Shown one piece after another: positions 7,942-16,863 of a DNA stretch of 64,000 nucleotides; the stretch's first letter is position 1, and the number at the start of each line of letters is the position of its first letter. The notes beneath the pieces are model-generated. The model worked only from the letters and a program-made list of their open reading frames with translations, made no database searches and was not told the DNA's origin. The translations under genes were made by a program, and so were the position numbers. Source of the DNA: Acidobacteriota bacterium (GTDB lineage: Bacteria > Acidobacteriota > Terriglobia > Terriglobales > Acidobacteriaceae); NCBI GenBank assembly GCA_018268755.1, contig JAFDVW010000007.1, forward strand, positions 62,001-126,000. Direction: 5' to 3'.

Positions 7942-9378
7942 ATGGCAAATTGCGTTCAGTGCGGCCGAAAACTCCCTCCCTTCAGCTTCGGGAAAAAGCT
8001 GTGTCCCTGGTGCGTACAGCATGAAGCCGCCCAGCGTGGCGAGCTTCCCGAGAATGCGACCCAGCCGGTCATGCCGACCCCGTGGACGCGTACCGGCAAT
8101 ACCCTCCCGATTGGTATCACGCAAATTCTGATCGGCATCAATGCCACCATTTTCGTCTTTATGGTCGTGGCAGGGAACTCCGTCATGGACCCCTCGACCA
8201 AGGTGCTTCTGCGGCTGGGGGCGAACTTTGCGCCGTACACCCTGAGCGGCGAGTGGTGGCGGCTGATCACCTACATGTTCCTGCACGGCGGCATCATCCA
8301 CATTGCTTTCAACATGTGGTGTTTGTGGGACCTGGGACGCCTCAGCGAATCGCTCTACGGCCGCTGGACCTATCTGGGCGTGTACCTGTTGTGCGGAGTA
8401 GGCGGAGGCGTGGCCAGCGCCTGGCGGGGAGCGAACCCCAGCGTGGGCGCCTCGGGGGCCATCTTCGGGCTGGCCGGCGCCTTAATCGCGTCGTTTTATC
8501 TGGGAGAATTTTCCCTGCCCCGCTTCGTCATCCAAAGCACCCTGCGTAGCCTGGTGATTTTTGCGGTGGTCAACCTGGGCCTGGGCGCGGCCATGCCTTT
8601 TGTGGACAACTCCGCCCACGTGGGCGGGCTGGTCACGGGCCTGATTCTGGGCGCGCTGATCGCCAAGGTGGCCCCGGAGCGCGACGCCGGCCGGCGTGTG
8701 CTGGTATGGTTCGCGGTGTTTGCTCTGGTCGCGGGCAGCGCCTTCTGGCTGCAACGCTCGCGCAGTTATTTTCTGCACGCCGCCCGCGCCGACCGGCTGC
8801 TCGACCAGCATAAGCCCGACGAGGCCATCGCCGAGTTGCAGGCCCTGATCCGCCAGCGCCCCGATTACGCTCCTGCCCGTTACGAACTGGCCCTCGCCTA
8901 CGTGCATCAGGACAAACTGGACGAAGCCGAAGCCACGCTCAAGCAGCTGCTCGTCATAAGCCCCAACTACAACAATGCTCGTTACACCCTGGCCTTTCTT
9001 TATTTGCAGCGGGAGCAGTATGCGGAAGCCGGCGCTATGTTTACGCAGTTCCTCAAGGCAGAACCGGACGATCCCCGGGCCCACTTTGGCCTGGGCATGG
9101 CCCTGGCGGGGCAAAACAACTTCCCGGCCGCCATCGCGGAGTACCAGAAAACAATTCAACTGGATGAACAAACCAGCGGCGTCTATCTGCAGTTGGGGTA
9201 TGCCTATGCCGCCCAGAAGAAATATGACGAGGCCATCGCCGCCTTTCAGAAACAACAAGAATTAGGGCAGGACAATCGCGCGCTGGAACTTGCCCTGGCG
9301 GACGCCTATGAGGCGAAAGGCCTGAAGGAGCAAGCCGGCGCAGTCCGGCAAAAAGCCGCGCAGATACTGGCGAAGTGA
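7942..9378 (+). CDS. Rhomboid-family intramembrane serine protease with C-terminal TPRs (478 aa)
   Basis: Three parts. Residues 1-30 carry CVQCGRKL and CPWC, a zinc-ribbon-like four-cysteine knuckle. Residues about 55-260 form a six-helix rhomboid membrane domain with the catalytic GASG serine at Ser171 and the dyad His at His226 (NSAHVGGLV). An HGGIIHIAFNMW segment matches the family's HxxxN-containing second helix. Residues about 275-478 are TPRs (for example PDYAPARYELALAYV and ARYTLAFLYLQREQYAEA). It would cleave membrane proteins, with the TPRs recruiting partners. It ends 7 bp from the convergent hydrolase gene. Confidence 0.9.
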   Translation: MANCVQCGRKLPPFSFGKKLCPWCVQHEAAQRGELPENATQPVMPTPWTRTGNTLPIGITQILIGINATIFVFMVVAGNSVMDPSTKVLLRLGANFAPYTLSGEWWRLITYMFLHGGIIHIAFNMWCLWDLGRLSESLYGRWTYLGVYLLCGVGGGVASAWRGANPSVGASGAIFGLAGALIASFYLGEFSLPRFVIQSTLRSLVIFAVVNLGLGAAMPFVDNSAHVGGLVTGLILGALIAKVAPERDAGRRVLVWFAVFALVAGSAFWLQRSRSYFLHAARADRLLDQHKPDEAIAELQALIRQRPDYAPARYELALAYVHQDKLDEAEATLKQLLVISPNYNNARYTLAFLYLQREQYAEAGAMFTQFLKAEPDDPRAHFGLGMALAGQNNFPAAIAEYQKTIQLDEQTSGVYLQLGYAYAAQKKYDEAIAAFQKQQELGQDNRALELALADAYEAKGLKEQAGAVRQKAAQILAK

Positions 9379-9385
9379 CCACGCG

Positions 9386-10255
9386 CTATTTGGTGCGGAT
9401 GGAAATCCCTGTCTGCTGGGACGGCGCTCCGCAAGCCTGCCGGCGCGCGCCATCGAGAAATGCGTAGATGCTTTCGAGTGTCAATGTTTTGGTTTTGCCC
9501 GCGAAGCCGATTCCGGCAAAATTCATGTGGGTCGCGCCGTCAATGATTCCCAGCCATTTACAGCCGGGCGGCAGACCATCGTAGGAGCGGGTCCGCCACT
9601 CCCACGGCCCTTCCAGACCCTTATCGCGGGTGCCGGTGAGGACATAGACAGGTTTGCGAATGCCGTTCCATGCGCCACTGGGAAAGATCGACCCCTCGCC
9701 TGAAGGGGAGATGGCCACATAAGCATCGAAGCGGTCTTGGCCTTGTACATTCAGTTTGTTGCGCGCTCCGGCTTCAAACATGACGGTGTCAGAACCCATG
9801 GAGTGGCCTAACAGACTTTTATAGGGATGGTGGCATTGTTTCTCCGCCCAGTTCAACGCGGCGGTCAAATCCAGCATGCGGGCGCGTTGCGCCAGCGGAT
9901 CGGTGACCATGTCCTTGATGCCGCCGTGAATGCCGCTGCTGCGGATATCCTGCTTGAGGTCTGAGGGCCCACTCTCCTTATGCCCCATGACGATGGCCAG
10001 CCAACCCTGGTCGCGTAGTCCCTCTGCCAGGTACGTATAGCCGTTTTCGGTGCCCCCAGCGCCGGGCGAAATCACCGCCAAAGGCGCGCATCCTTGGCCA
10101 AGGGGAGAAAAAATGCGCAACGGGGTTTGCGCCCCGTCGGAGCGCGGAAAAGTCACTGTCTGCTGAGATTGCGCCGGCAAGGTCAAAACCAGGCAGACGA
10201 GGAACCAGGCTGTAAAATGAGCTGTCTTCATACGATTCTGCGAGATTGTAACCAT
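9386..10255 (-). CDS. Secreted alpha/beta hydrolase (289 aa)
   Basis: An exported hydrolase. The N-terminus has positive residues and a hydrophobic stretch ending at LPAQSQQ, consistent with a Sec signal. AVISPGAGG supplies the oxyanion region, GHSMGSD the nucleophile elbow, TGTRDKG the likely Asp and GATHMNF the catalytic His. Most similar in layout to dienelactone-hydrolase/platelet-activating-factor-acetylhydrolase-like families; substrate unknown. GGAAGG lies 9 bases before ATG 10255, so I keep this start over the internal ATG at 10231. Confidence 0.85.
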   Translation of the reverse strand: MVTISQNRMKTAHFTAWFLVCLVLTLPAQSQQTVTFPRSDGAQTPLRIFSPLGQGCAPLAVISPGAGGTENGYTYLAEGLRDQGWLAIVMGHKESGPSDLKQDIRSSGIHGGIKDMVTDPLAQRARMLDLTAALNWAEKQCHHPYKSLLGHSMGSDTVMFEAGARNKLNVQGQDRFDAYVAISPSGEGSIFPSGAWNGIRKPVYVLTGTRDKGLEGPWEWRTRSYDGLPPGCKWLGIIDGATHMNFAGIGFAGKTKTLTLESIYAFLDGARRQACGAPSQQTGISIRTK

Positions 10256-10385
10256 GTGCTATCGCCTTCCGTAAATTTCCCTGCATCTGGCCTTGCTGTC
10301 CCTGCATCTTTAGCTATGAGCTTTCCCGGCATTTTTCTTTCGCCGAAAACCCCTGCTTTTGAAACCCTTAGCAAAGGACCTCTCT

Positions 10386-11393
10386 ATGAAAGCTGCACAA
10401 ATCTCTAAACCCGGTGGAAACTTCGAAGTTGTAGAGCGGCCTGTGCCCGTCCCAGGCGTCCGGCAAGTGCGTATCAAGGTCGAAGCCTGTGGCGTCTGCC
10501 ATAGCGATGTGTTGGTCAAGGAAGGACTGTGGCCAGGCTTGCCATATCCGCGCGTGCCCGGCCACGAAATTGCCGGCCGCATCGATGCGGTGGGCGAAGG
10601 CGTGACGCAATGGAGCGTGGGACAACGTGTGGGCGTAGGCTGGCACGGCGGACACTGCTTTGTCTGCGAACCCTGCCGGCGGGGAGATTTTGTGTTGTGC
10701 CGCAACCAGAAGGTCACCGGCATCAGTTATGACGGAGGCTACCAGGAATATATGGTGGCGCCTGCCGAAGCGGTGGCGGCAATTCCGGAAGAGTTGCCGG
10801 CCGCCGATGCCGCCCCGCTATTGTGCGCCGGCATCACCGTTTTCAATTCTCTGCGCAATGCCGGGGCGCGAGCCGGAGACACGGTCGCCGTGCAAGGCCT
10901 GGGTGGCTTGGGCCACCTCGGCATCCAATACGCGCGGCAGATGGGCTTCCGCACCGTCGCCATCGGACGCGGCAAAGACAAGGAAACCCTCGCCCGCAAG
11001 CTGGGGGCGCACGATTACATCGACGCCGCCGACAGCTCGCCCGCCGAAGCGTTGCAAAAACTGGGCGGAGCCAAAGTCGTGCTGGCCACCGCCCCGGATT
11101 CCAAATCCACGGCGGCCCTGATCGACGGGCTGGCCCCGAACGGCAAGGTGCTCATCGTCGGAGTTGGCGCGGAAACCATCGACGTCCCGCCTCTCCCGCT
11201 CATCCTGGGGCGCCTGGCAGTGCAAGGCTGGCCTTCCGGAACAGCCATGGATTCAGAAGACACCCTGAAATTCAGCTCACTCAGCGGCGTGCGGCCCATG
11301 ATCGAGAAGTTCCCCCTGGAAAAGGCGGAGGAAGCTTACCAGCAGATGATCAGCGGCAAAGCACGCTTCCGCGCGGTTCTCACCATGGGATAA
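10386..11393 (+). CDS. Zinc-dependent alcohol dehydrogenase (335 aa)
   Basis: A medium-chain dehydrogenase/reductase that oxidises alcohols with NAD(P)+. CGVCHSDVLVKEG holds the catalytic zinc Cys and His, and GHEIAGRI is the zinc-alcohol-dehydrogenase signature. CFVCEPCRRGDFVLC is the four-Cys structural zinc lobe. VQGLGGLGHLGIQYA is the Rossmann loop. It resembles the AdhA/AdhP branch. ATG 10386 follows AAAGGA by 7 bases; the in-frame start at 10359 is rejected because it has no ribosome site. A terminator follows at 11440. Confidence 0.92.
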   Translation: MKAAQISKPGGNFEVVERPVPVPGVRQVRIKVEACGVCHSDVLVKEGLWPGLPYPRVPGHEIAGRIDAVGEGVTQWSVGQRVGVGWHGGHCFVCEPCRRGDFVLCRNQKVTGISYDGGYQEYMVAPAEAVAAIPEELPAADAAPLLCAGITVFNSLRNAGARAGDTVAVQGLGGLGHLGIQYARQMGFRTVAIGRGKDKETLARKLGAHDYIDAADSSPAEALQKLGGAKVVLATAPDSKSTAALIDGLAPNGKVLIVGVGAETIDVPPLPLILGRLAVQGWPSGTAMDSEDTLKFSSLSGVRPMIEKFPLEKAEEAYQQMISGKARFRAVLTMG

Positions 11394-11439
11394 GGCATCC
11401 CTCACTGGCAGGTAGCGACGGCCGCTTTTCGGCCGTCGG

Positions 11440-11467
11440 GGCGAGCGCAAGCTCGCCTTTATTTATT
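11440..11467 (+). terminator. Rho-independent terminator after the alcohol dehydrogenase
   Basis: Stem GGCGAGC (11440-11446) and GCTCGCC (11451-11457) around a GCAA tetraloop, followed by TTTATTTATT. It is built from the 3' part of the dispersed palindromic repeat at 11411-11460, so the repeat has been recruited as a terminator. Confidence 0.7.
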
Positions 11468-11533
11468 GAACCGGCAGACCAAACTGCAATGCGAGGTTCC
11501 GAGTTAGGCTCGGGAGCAAAGCTGCGCTCCGCC

Positions 11534-11554
11534 GGACAGCCGAGGCGGCTGTCC
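11534..11554. repeat. GGACAGCC/GGCTGTCC palindromic repeat
   Basis: An 8-bp perfect stem, followed by CTACGT, in the spacer between convergent genes. The same stem occurs at 33244-33263. Confidence 0.55.
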
Positions 11555-11577
11555 CTACGTAATTCGCTGTCCACGAA

Positions 11578-13524
11578 CTAGGCCCGGCTGATCTCCCCCA
11601 CCGCGCGATAGGCCTGGTCGATGGCACAGTCGGTGTAGGCATAAGCCCCGGCATCGGCATTGGCGATGGCGACGCGGCCATAGGGTTGCCGCGCCACTTC
11701 GCAGGGAATCTCTCCGCCGTCCAGCCAGAACGAGTCCCACAGCGAGTTGTACTGATAAGCGTAGCCGTGGGGCCAGCGATTAACGGTGATGGCGGCAATA
11801 TCGCGGGCTGGGTCAAAACCACCGGGGCCCAGGACGCGCGCCAGGTCCTCACGGATGTGGCGCTCGATGGTGGCAAACGGCGTGGTGAAAAGCTCGATGC
11901 GGCCCATCAGATGCTGCTGACGGGCCGGCAGACCCGGCTTATCGGGAGTCTTCATCATGTGCAGCACGATGGGGTCCTCCGGCTTTTGCGGGCATTGGTA
12001 TCCGCCAATGCTCACCGGGAGGTCGAGGTTCACATAGGTGTGATAGAGACCGGGCGCATAGATCACGCTTGCGCCCAGCTTTTGGAAGGCCGTCCAATTC
12101 TTCAAGGCGACATTGGTATAGAGCAGGGGGACTTTCGCCGCCGAGTGCAGGGCTTGCTTCTGCTTGTCGGGCAACTCTTCACAGATGTACGGGATCACCG
12201 TGTTCCAACAAGCCAGCACACAGTGCGGGGCGCGTACGGAGTAGAGCTTACCCCCGCGTTCATACTGGACTTCGACTTCTTTGGCCGAAGTTGCACTGCC
12301 CACGTGTTTCACCCGCACCGCCGTGCTGTTCAGGCGAATGCGCACCGGCGAGGAACCATCGTCCAGCCGGGCGTAGTTGGCTTTGGCAAGCACCACATCG
12401 GTGGCGGAATTGCCGGGAATGACCTCCGGGTTCAGCTGCCGCACCAAGAGGCGCGCGATCGAGGCATTGCCATCGGGGAAATGGAAGAAATATTTCTCCG
12501 CCTCTTCATTGGGAATGGCGTCGTGGTTCATGCCTTTCCCGGGCGCGGGATCGAGGTCCATGCCGGCAAAGCCAGGAGCGCCCAGACCCCAGGCATCCTG
12601 CGCCGAAACGGCGTCAAAGCCTACCCCAAACAAGGGCTGCGGCATGGGCTGCAAGAGCTTCACTACTTCCGGGCTGACTTTGACCAGATCGCTCAGGAAA
12701 TTGTTGTAGCTCATGCGGGCCAGGCGGGCCTTCTTTTCGCCGGAAGTGAGGCCGGGAAGATAATCCTTCTTCTCGGTCAGCAAGCGGCGATAATCCTCCC
12801 GGGCCTGGGCGGAAAGCGGGGCCGTCTTCAGGAAGTTTTCGAGGGCGGTTTCGCCGGCGCCTTCCAAGGAGTCTTCGCTCTCCCCGCCGCCGCGTGGGGC
12901 CGGGTTGATGACCAACTGGTCCGCGCCAAAAGTCTCTTTATCGAAAAAGATTTTTGGCTTGAGTCCGAAAGAACGATAGAGATCTTTGTTGAAGTATTTG
13001 GAATAAGAAGGAACATCAATGCCGAGTTCCTTCACCAGGGCCTTGGCCACGGCGCTGTACGGGGCGGGGCTTTCGATGGAGAAAGTCCCGCCAAATCCCA
13101 GGCGGAAAGTGCTGCCGATCTGGAATTCATTGCGCTTGGCGTGTCCGCCGAAATCGTCGTGATTATCGAGAATGAGCACGCGCGCCTTCGCTCCAAAATT
13201 CTTGCGAAAGAAGTGCGCGGCGGAAAGCCCGCTGATGCCGCCACCCACGATCACCAGATCGAAAGCTTCGCCGGTCTCGATGGGCTTGCCGGCGGTGGCC
13301 CAGAAAGTCCCATCGCGCAGGCTGTGCGCCACTTCAAAGGAACCCACATGGCTGCCGCGCAAACCGGTTTTCGCCGGAGGATAGTAAGCGTCCTGTGCCG
13401 CGTCGAAGGCGGCGAAGAGCGGAGAGGGAGCCAGCGCTGCCCCTACGGTAAGTGCCACTCCATTGAGAAAATCACGGCGGGAAATGGGGCTGAACATGCC
13501 CAGTGCATCTTTCGATTTACGCAC
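11578..13524 (-). CDS. Tat-exported FAD-dependent amine oxidase-like protein (spermidine dehydrogenase type), 648 aa
   Basis: SRRDFLNG at residues 15-22, followed by an alanine-rich hydrophobic stretch, is a twin-arginine signal, so a folded flavoprotein is exported to the periplasm. VIVGGGISGLSAAHFF is the FAD dinucleotide-binding loop. The long middle region and conserved segment NEEAEKYFFHFPDGNASIA recall periplasmic spermidine dehydrogenases. FAD-dependent amine oxidation is likely; the exact substrate is inference. Start is GTG 13524 with GAGG 6-7 bases upstream; ATG 13497 is the alternative. The 653-codon frame on the opposite strand is a shadow. Confidence 0.82.
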   Translation of the reverse strand: MRKSKDALGMFSPISRRDFLNGVALTVGAALAPSPLFAAFDAAQDAYYPPAKTGLRGSHVGSFEVAHSLRDGTFWATAGKPIETGEAFDLVIVGGGISGLSAAHFFRKNFGAKARVLILDNHDDFGGHAKRNEFQIGSTFRLGFGGTFSIESPAPYSAVAKALVKELGIDVPSYSKYFNKDLYRSFGLKPKIFFDKETFGADQLVINPAPRGGGESEDSLEGAGETALENFLKTAPLSAQAREDYRRLLTEKKDYLPGLTSGEKKARLARMSYNNFLSDLVKVSPEVVKLLQPMPQPLFGVGFDAVSAQDAWGLGAPGFAGMDLDPAPGKGMNHDAIPNEEAEKYFFHFPDGNASIARLLVRQLNPEVIPGNSATDVVLAKANYARLDDGSSPVRIRLNSTAVRVKHVGSATSAKEVEVQYERGGKLYSVRAPHCVLACWNTVIPYICEELPDKQKQALHSAAKVPLLYTNVALKNWTAFQKLGASVIYAPGLYHTYVNLDLPVSIGGYQCPQKPEDPIVLHMMKTPDKPGLPARQQHLMGRIELFTTPFATIERHIREDLARVLGPGGFDPARDIAAITVNRWPHGYAYQYNSLWDSFWLDGGEIPCEVARQPYGRVAIANADAGAYAYTDCAIDQAYRAVGEISRA

Positions 13525-13675
13525 AGAACGCCTCAGCGAACTCAGCCAGACGGGTTGAGCCGATTTACTGCATTGCCGGATAGTATACCCATCCGCAGGA
13601 CTCTATGCCGGTCGAGACGCAGGCTAGCCACGTCTCAGAGTGACTGACGGACATATCACGGCGATCTCGTTTCCC

Positions 13676-15256
13676 TCAATTCCAAACTTTGAACTTGGGC
13701 CATGCTGCGGATAGCGGCTCTTTCAATCCGTGGCAGGTCAGGATGGTGAAATGTTCCTCGCTCATGCCGTAGTAAGGATCCAGGGTGGGCCCTTCGATCA
13801 CTTCGCGGCACCACTGCCGCGCACTCTCTAGGTCCCATCCCAGCAGAATCAAACTCTCGCCGGTATATTGCCGATAGCCCCAATAGTAGTAGTTCTGATG
13901 AGCGCTGATCGACTTCGGCAATCCATACGGCTTTCCGAAGAAATCGATGGCTCCCGCTTCTCCATAGTTTCCGGCCAGGATCGCCGTTTTCTCGCGCTGT
14001 TCCGCCGGCATGGCGTTGTATACGCCGGCCACGGCCGCCACCATCTCGGGCCAGCCGAACTGGTCGCCGAAATACTGAGGAAGCACGCCGCGCTGGCGGG
14101 TTTCCGTCCGCGAGGCTGTGATGCCCAGCGAATCCATATAGGGCCCTACTCGTTCCACGGGCAGCAACGGCAGAGTCAGCGGCAGCAAGATGAGGCCCAT
14201 GGCCAAAACCAGCACAGGCAGAGCGACCTTGCACCAGCGCCAGTACGGCCGCGAATTTGCGAACTTGTCCCAGAAGACCCCGCCCGCGGCAAAGAGCATG
14301 GGATAAATCGGCGCGAGGTAGTAGTCCTTGCCCTTGAGCCCCATCATGATGGCGAGAAATACCAGATAGGTAAAGCCCAACCACCGATGCCGCTTGCCTT
14401 CGCGATGCAGCAGGAGATACACCAAGCCGGCCACCCACACCAGAGCGCTCAGCGGATTCAAAATCAGAATCTGCTGGCGCAGAAATGACAGAGGAGGCAG
14501 CTCTATATTTTTATGGGTGACTTTTACGTTGTGTAGGTCTTGCAGCATCGGGAAGTGGTGCTGCATCTGCCACAGCGCGGTGGGCACACAAAGCAGAAAG
14601 GCGATCCCGGCGCCCATCCAGAACCAGCGGCCCGCCAAGAGTTTTCGCTCCGCGGTCGCCAGCAGCCCTGCCATCAGAGCCAGAATAAAAAACAAGGCCG
14701 AGGGCTTATTGAGTAGGCCAAGCCCAAGCAGGACGCCGCACCCAAGCAGCCATTTGGGTTGATGGCGACGGCTAGCCAGCAGCAGGCAGTACAGGCAGCC
14801 CATCCAGAACAAGGGCTCAAACGGGTTCATGGAGAGCCGGGTGGCGTTGCCCACGATGACCGGCGCCACCAGGACCGAGCTACAGGCCAGCCCGATAGCA
14901 AAGCGCTTTCCTCCCAGCTCACGCGCAATTAAGCCGGTAAGGAAAATCTGCACCGCATAAGCCAAGGCCGGGAAAAACCGCACCGCCGGCAACGAATCGC
15001 CCAGCACCCCACGCGTGAGGCGGGCCATCACGGCGATCAGGGGATTGAAATCCACATAGCCCCAGGCCAGGTGGTTGCCGGCTTCCAGGAAATACAACTC
15101 ATCGCGGAAGTAGCCGTAGTGCTCGTTGGTGCCGACCTGAAGGGCGAACCCCAGCGCGGCCAGAAAAAGGGCCAGCTTCATTCCCCCTGCAAGGAGGGAA
15201 CGAGGCTGGCCGATCATGTCTGGGGACCCGACCGCATCGGATGCGCTGGCCGGCAT
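13676..15256 (-). CDS. GT39-family membrane glycosyltransferase (ArnT/PMT-like), 526 aa
   Basis: A polytopic enzyme with about 10-11 hydrophobic segments that uses a lipid-linked sugar donor on the periplasmic side. After the first membrane helix, YGYFRDELYFLEAGNHLAWG carries the Asp-Glu acidic pair typical of the GT39/GT83 catalytic loop, and GYVDFNPL follows. The C-terminal approximately 180 residues are soluble. ATG 15256 is preceded by AGGAGA. It lies just downstream of the CDGSH gene on the same strand. The acceptor is unknown; a GT4 enzyme lies nearby at 15599. Confidence 0.88.
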   Translation of the reverse strand: MPASASDAVGSPDMIGQPRSLLAGGMKLALFLAALGFALQVGTNEHYGYFRDELYFLEAGNHLAWGYVDFNPLIAVMARLTRGVLGDSLPAVRFFPALAYAVQIFLTGLIARELGGKRFAIGLACSSVLVAPVIVGNATRLSMNPFEPLFWMGCLYCLLLASRRHQPKWLLGCGVLLGLGLLNKPSALFFILALMAGLLATAERKLLAGRWFWMGAGIAFLLCVPTALWQMQHHFPMLQDLHNVKVTHKNIELPPLSFLRQQILILNPLSALVWVAGLVYLLLHREGKRHRWLGFTYLVFLAIMMGLKGKDYYLAPIYPMLFAAGGVFWDKFANSRPYWRWCKVALPVLVLAMGLILLPLTLPLLPVERVGPYMDSLGITASRTETRQRGVLPQYFGDQFGWPEMVAAVAGVYNAMPAEQREKTAILAGNYGEAGAIDFFGKPYGLPKSISAHQNYYYWGYRQYTGESLILLGWDLESARQWCREVIEGPTLDPYYGMSEEHFTILTCHGLKEPLSAAWPKFKVWN

Positions 15257-15269
15257 GCTTGTCTCCTGG

Positions 15270-15524
15270 CTAGGCCTGAGGAACGTCGGGCGTTCCCAAA
15301 TCCGCTTTCTTTACCGCGAGCTCGGCTCCCTGGAAGCCAATCTTGCTATGGGCGCCGTCGCAGAAGGGTTTGTTCACCGAACCGCCACAGCGGCAAAGAG
15401 AAAACGCCGGCTTGCCGGTCAAGTCGTATTTATTGCCTTCCGCATCCACCAGCTCAATCGTCCCTTCCGGGGCTTCTACGCGATAGGGGCCATTCTTGCG
15501 GATCGTAATTTTTACCGAGGACAT
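15270..15524 (-). CDS. CDGSH iron-sulfur domain protein (84 aa)
   Basis: A small 2Fe-2S protein of the mitoNEET type. CRCGGSVNKPFCDGAH contains the three cysteines and one histidine of the CDGSH signature, C-x-C-x2-S-x3-P-x-C-D-G-x-H. The role is presumably redox or Fe-S transfer. The start at 15524 has AGGAGAG upstream. It ends 13 bp before the start of the GT39 gene, so the two may be co-transcribed. Confidence 0.93.
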   Translation of the reverse strand: MSSVKITIRKNGPYRVEAPEGTIELVDAEGNKYDLTGKPAFSLCRCGGSVNKPFCDGAHSKIGFQGAELAVKKADLGTPDVPQA

Positions 15525-15598
15525 GCACTCTCCTTAGAATTACAGATGGTTTAGACAACATAGCATGACAGGGATAACAGCGGAGAGGCGGCGCCGGG

Positions 15599-16717
15599 TC
15601 AGGCCACGGCCCGTTCGGCATTCAGCACGATGCGATAGAGCACTTCGTATTCATCCAGCATGCGCTTGGCGGTGAATCGCTCGCGCGCCCGCAGATAAGC
15701 CCGCGAGGCATAGTCGCGGCGCAGTTCGCGATTTTCGCTGACCCGCTGAATCACCTGCGCCAGGCTGCCGGCATCATTGGCATGGAAGTAAAGCGCATCC
15801 TCGCCCCACATTTCGCGATAGGAAGCGATGTCATTGGCAATGATGGCGCAGCGCGAGAACGCGGCTTCCACGGCCGCCATGCCGAAGGGCTCATAGCGCG
15901 AAGTCGCCGCATAAACCGCGGCCCGGCTATAGAGGGCACGCAACTGGGCTTCGGTCTGCGGCCCCTTGAAGGCCACACAGCTCTGCTCAAGCGCCAGTTT
16001 CACATCCGCCCGAATGGGCAGTTTGGGCGTTTCCATGGGAGCTTCCGGACCCACGATGCAGATGGGCAGAGGATGGGCATGATGGGTAAGCAGGAATACC
16101 TGCTTGCCGGCGTCCCACAAGCGTCCCACCGCCAGGACCGACTCCTCTTTACTGATGTAGGGATTGAAAAAAATCGGATTGCGCCCGTTGTAAATCACGG
16201 TAGGCCGACGGGGCGGAAGATAGGAGTCGCGCAGAACTGCCATCATCCATTCGCTGGGCGCGACCACCGCATCGGCATGGGCCAGCCCGCGCACCATCGA
16301 CATGCGGTACCAGCGCAGCCAGCGGCTGTCCTCCGGTTCCTTCCCGTGGACCGCTTTCCACCAGCTCACGAGGTCGCTGTGCGCCACTACAATGCGCGGA
16401 GCCGAGACTGGCAGGTCCCCATAGCAGGGATGATTCAAATGCAGCAAATCGGGCTTGATTTCCTTGGCCAGCGCGGTGAGGTAGGCAGAGGAGTCTTGCA
16501 AATCATCCTCGCCTTCCTGCATCCAGTTCAGGCGGAAAGCGGTGGGCCGATATTCCAGGCCATGCAGGTTTTCCATCCAGGCCGTGTGCCGGGGGAGAGG
16601 GATCTCCCCAAAGCTCACCAGAGTCACACGAATTCCCCGCGTCACCAACCCGGTGACCAGCTCGCGGGTATAGGGCCAAATCCCGCTTAGGGTGTCGGTT
16701 GTAACTAGAACGTGCAC
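15599..16717 (-). CDS. GT4-family glycosyltransferase (372 aa)
   Basis: A soluble GT-B retaining glycosyltransferase using a nucleotide sugar. The C-terminal donor domain has VIYNGRNPIF, VLAVGRLWDAGKQ and the E-x7-E motif in EPFGMAAVEA. The N-terminal domain begins HVLVTTDTLSGIWPYTRELV, the usual acceptor-side glycine-containing opening. The start is GTG at 16717 with an AGG about 6 bases upstream. It probably builds a cell-surface or storage glycan; the product is unknown. Confidence 0.88.
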   Translation of the reverse strand: MHVLVTTDTLSGIWPYTRELVTGLVTRGIRVTLVSFGEIPLPRHTAWMENLHGLEYRPTAFRLNWMQEGEDDLQDSSAYLTALAKEIKPDLLHLNHPCYGDLPVSAPRIVVAHSDLVSWWKAVHGKEPEDSRWLRWYRMSMVRGLAHADAVVAPSEWMMAVLRDSYLPPRRPTVIYNGRNPIFFNPYISKEESVLAVGRLWDAGKQVFLLTHHAHPLPICIVGPEAPMETPKLPIRADVKLALEQSCVAFKGPQTEAQLRALYSRAAVYAATSRYEPFGMAAVEAAFSRCAIIANDIASYREMWGEDALYFHANDAGSLAQVIQRVSENRELRRDYASRAYLRARERFTAKRMLDEYEVLYRIVLNAERAVA

Positions 16718-16863
16718 AGGAACCTGGGTATGCGGCAGACCGCTGGGACGGCCCGCGCTATCTTGCTGGCAGCTATTCTAGTGAGGAAGAGGAGTAAGGA
16801 GAAGGATTTTTACGTTCCTGGAAAAGAAAAAATGCGACGCCCAGCCGATTGCAAACAATGCAC

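Noticed and set aside
11686-13647. 653-codon frame on the plus strand opposite the FAD oxidoreductase
   Set aside because: Exact mirror of a gene with clear FAD and Tat motifs; rich in Gly/His/Arg/Gln with no domain. Long antisense frames are expected in such GC-rich DNA.
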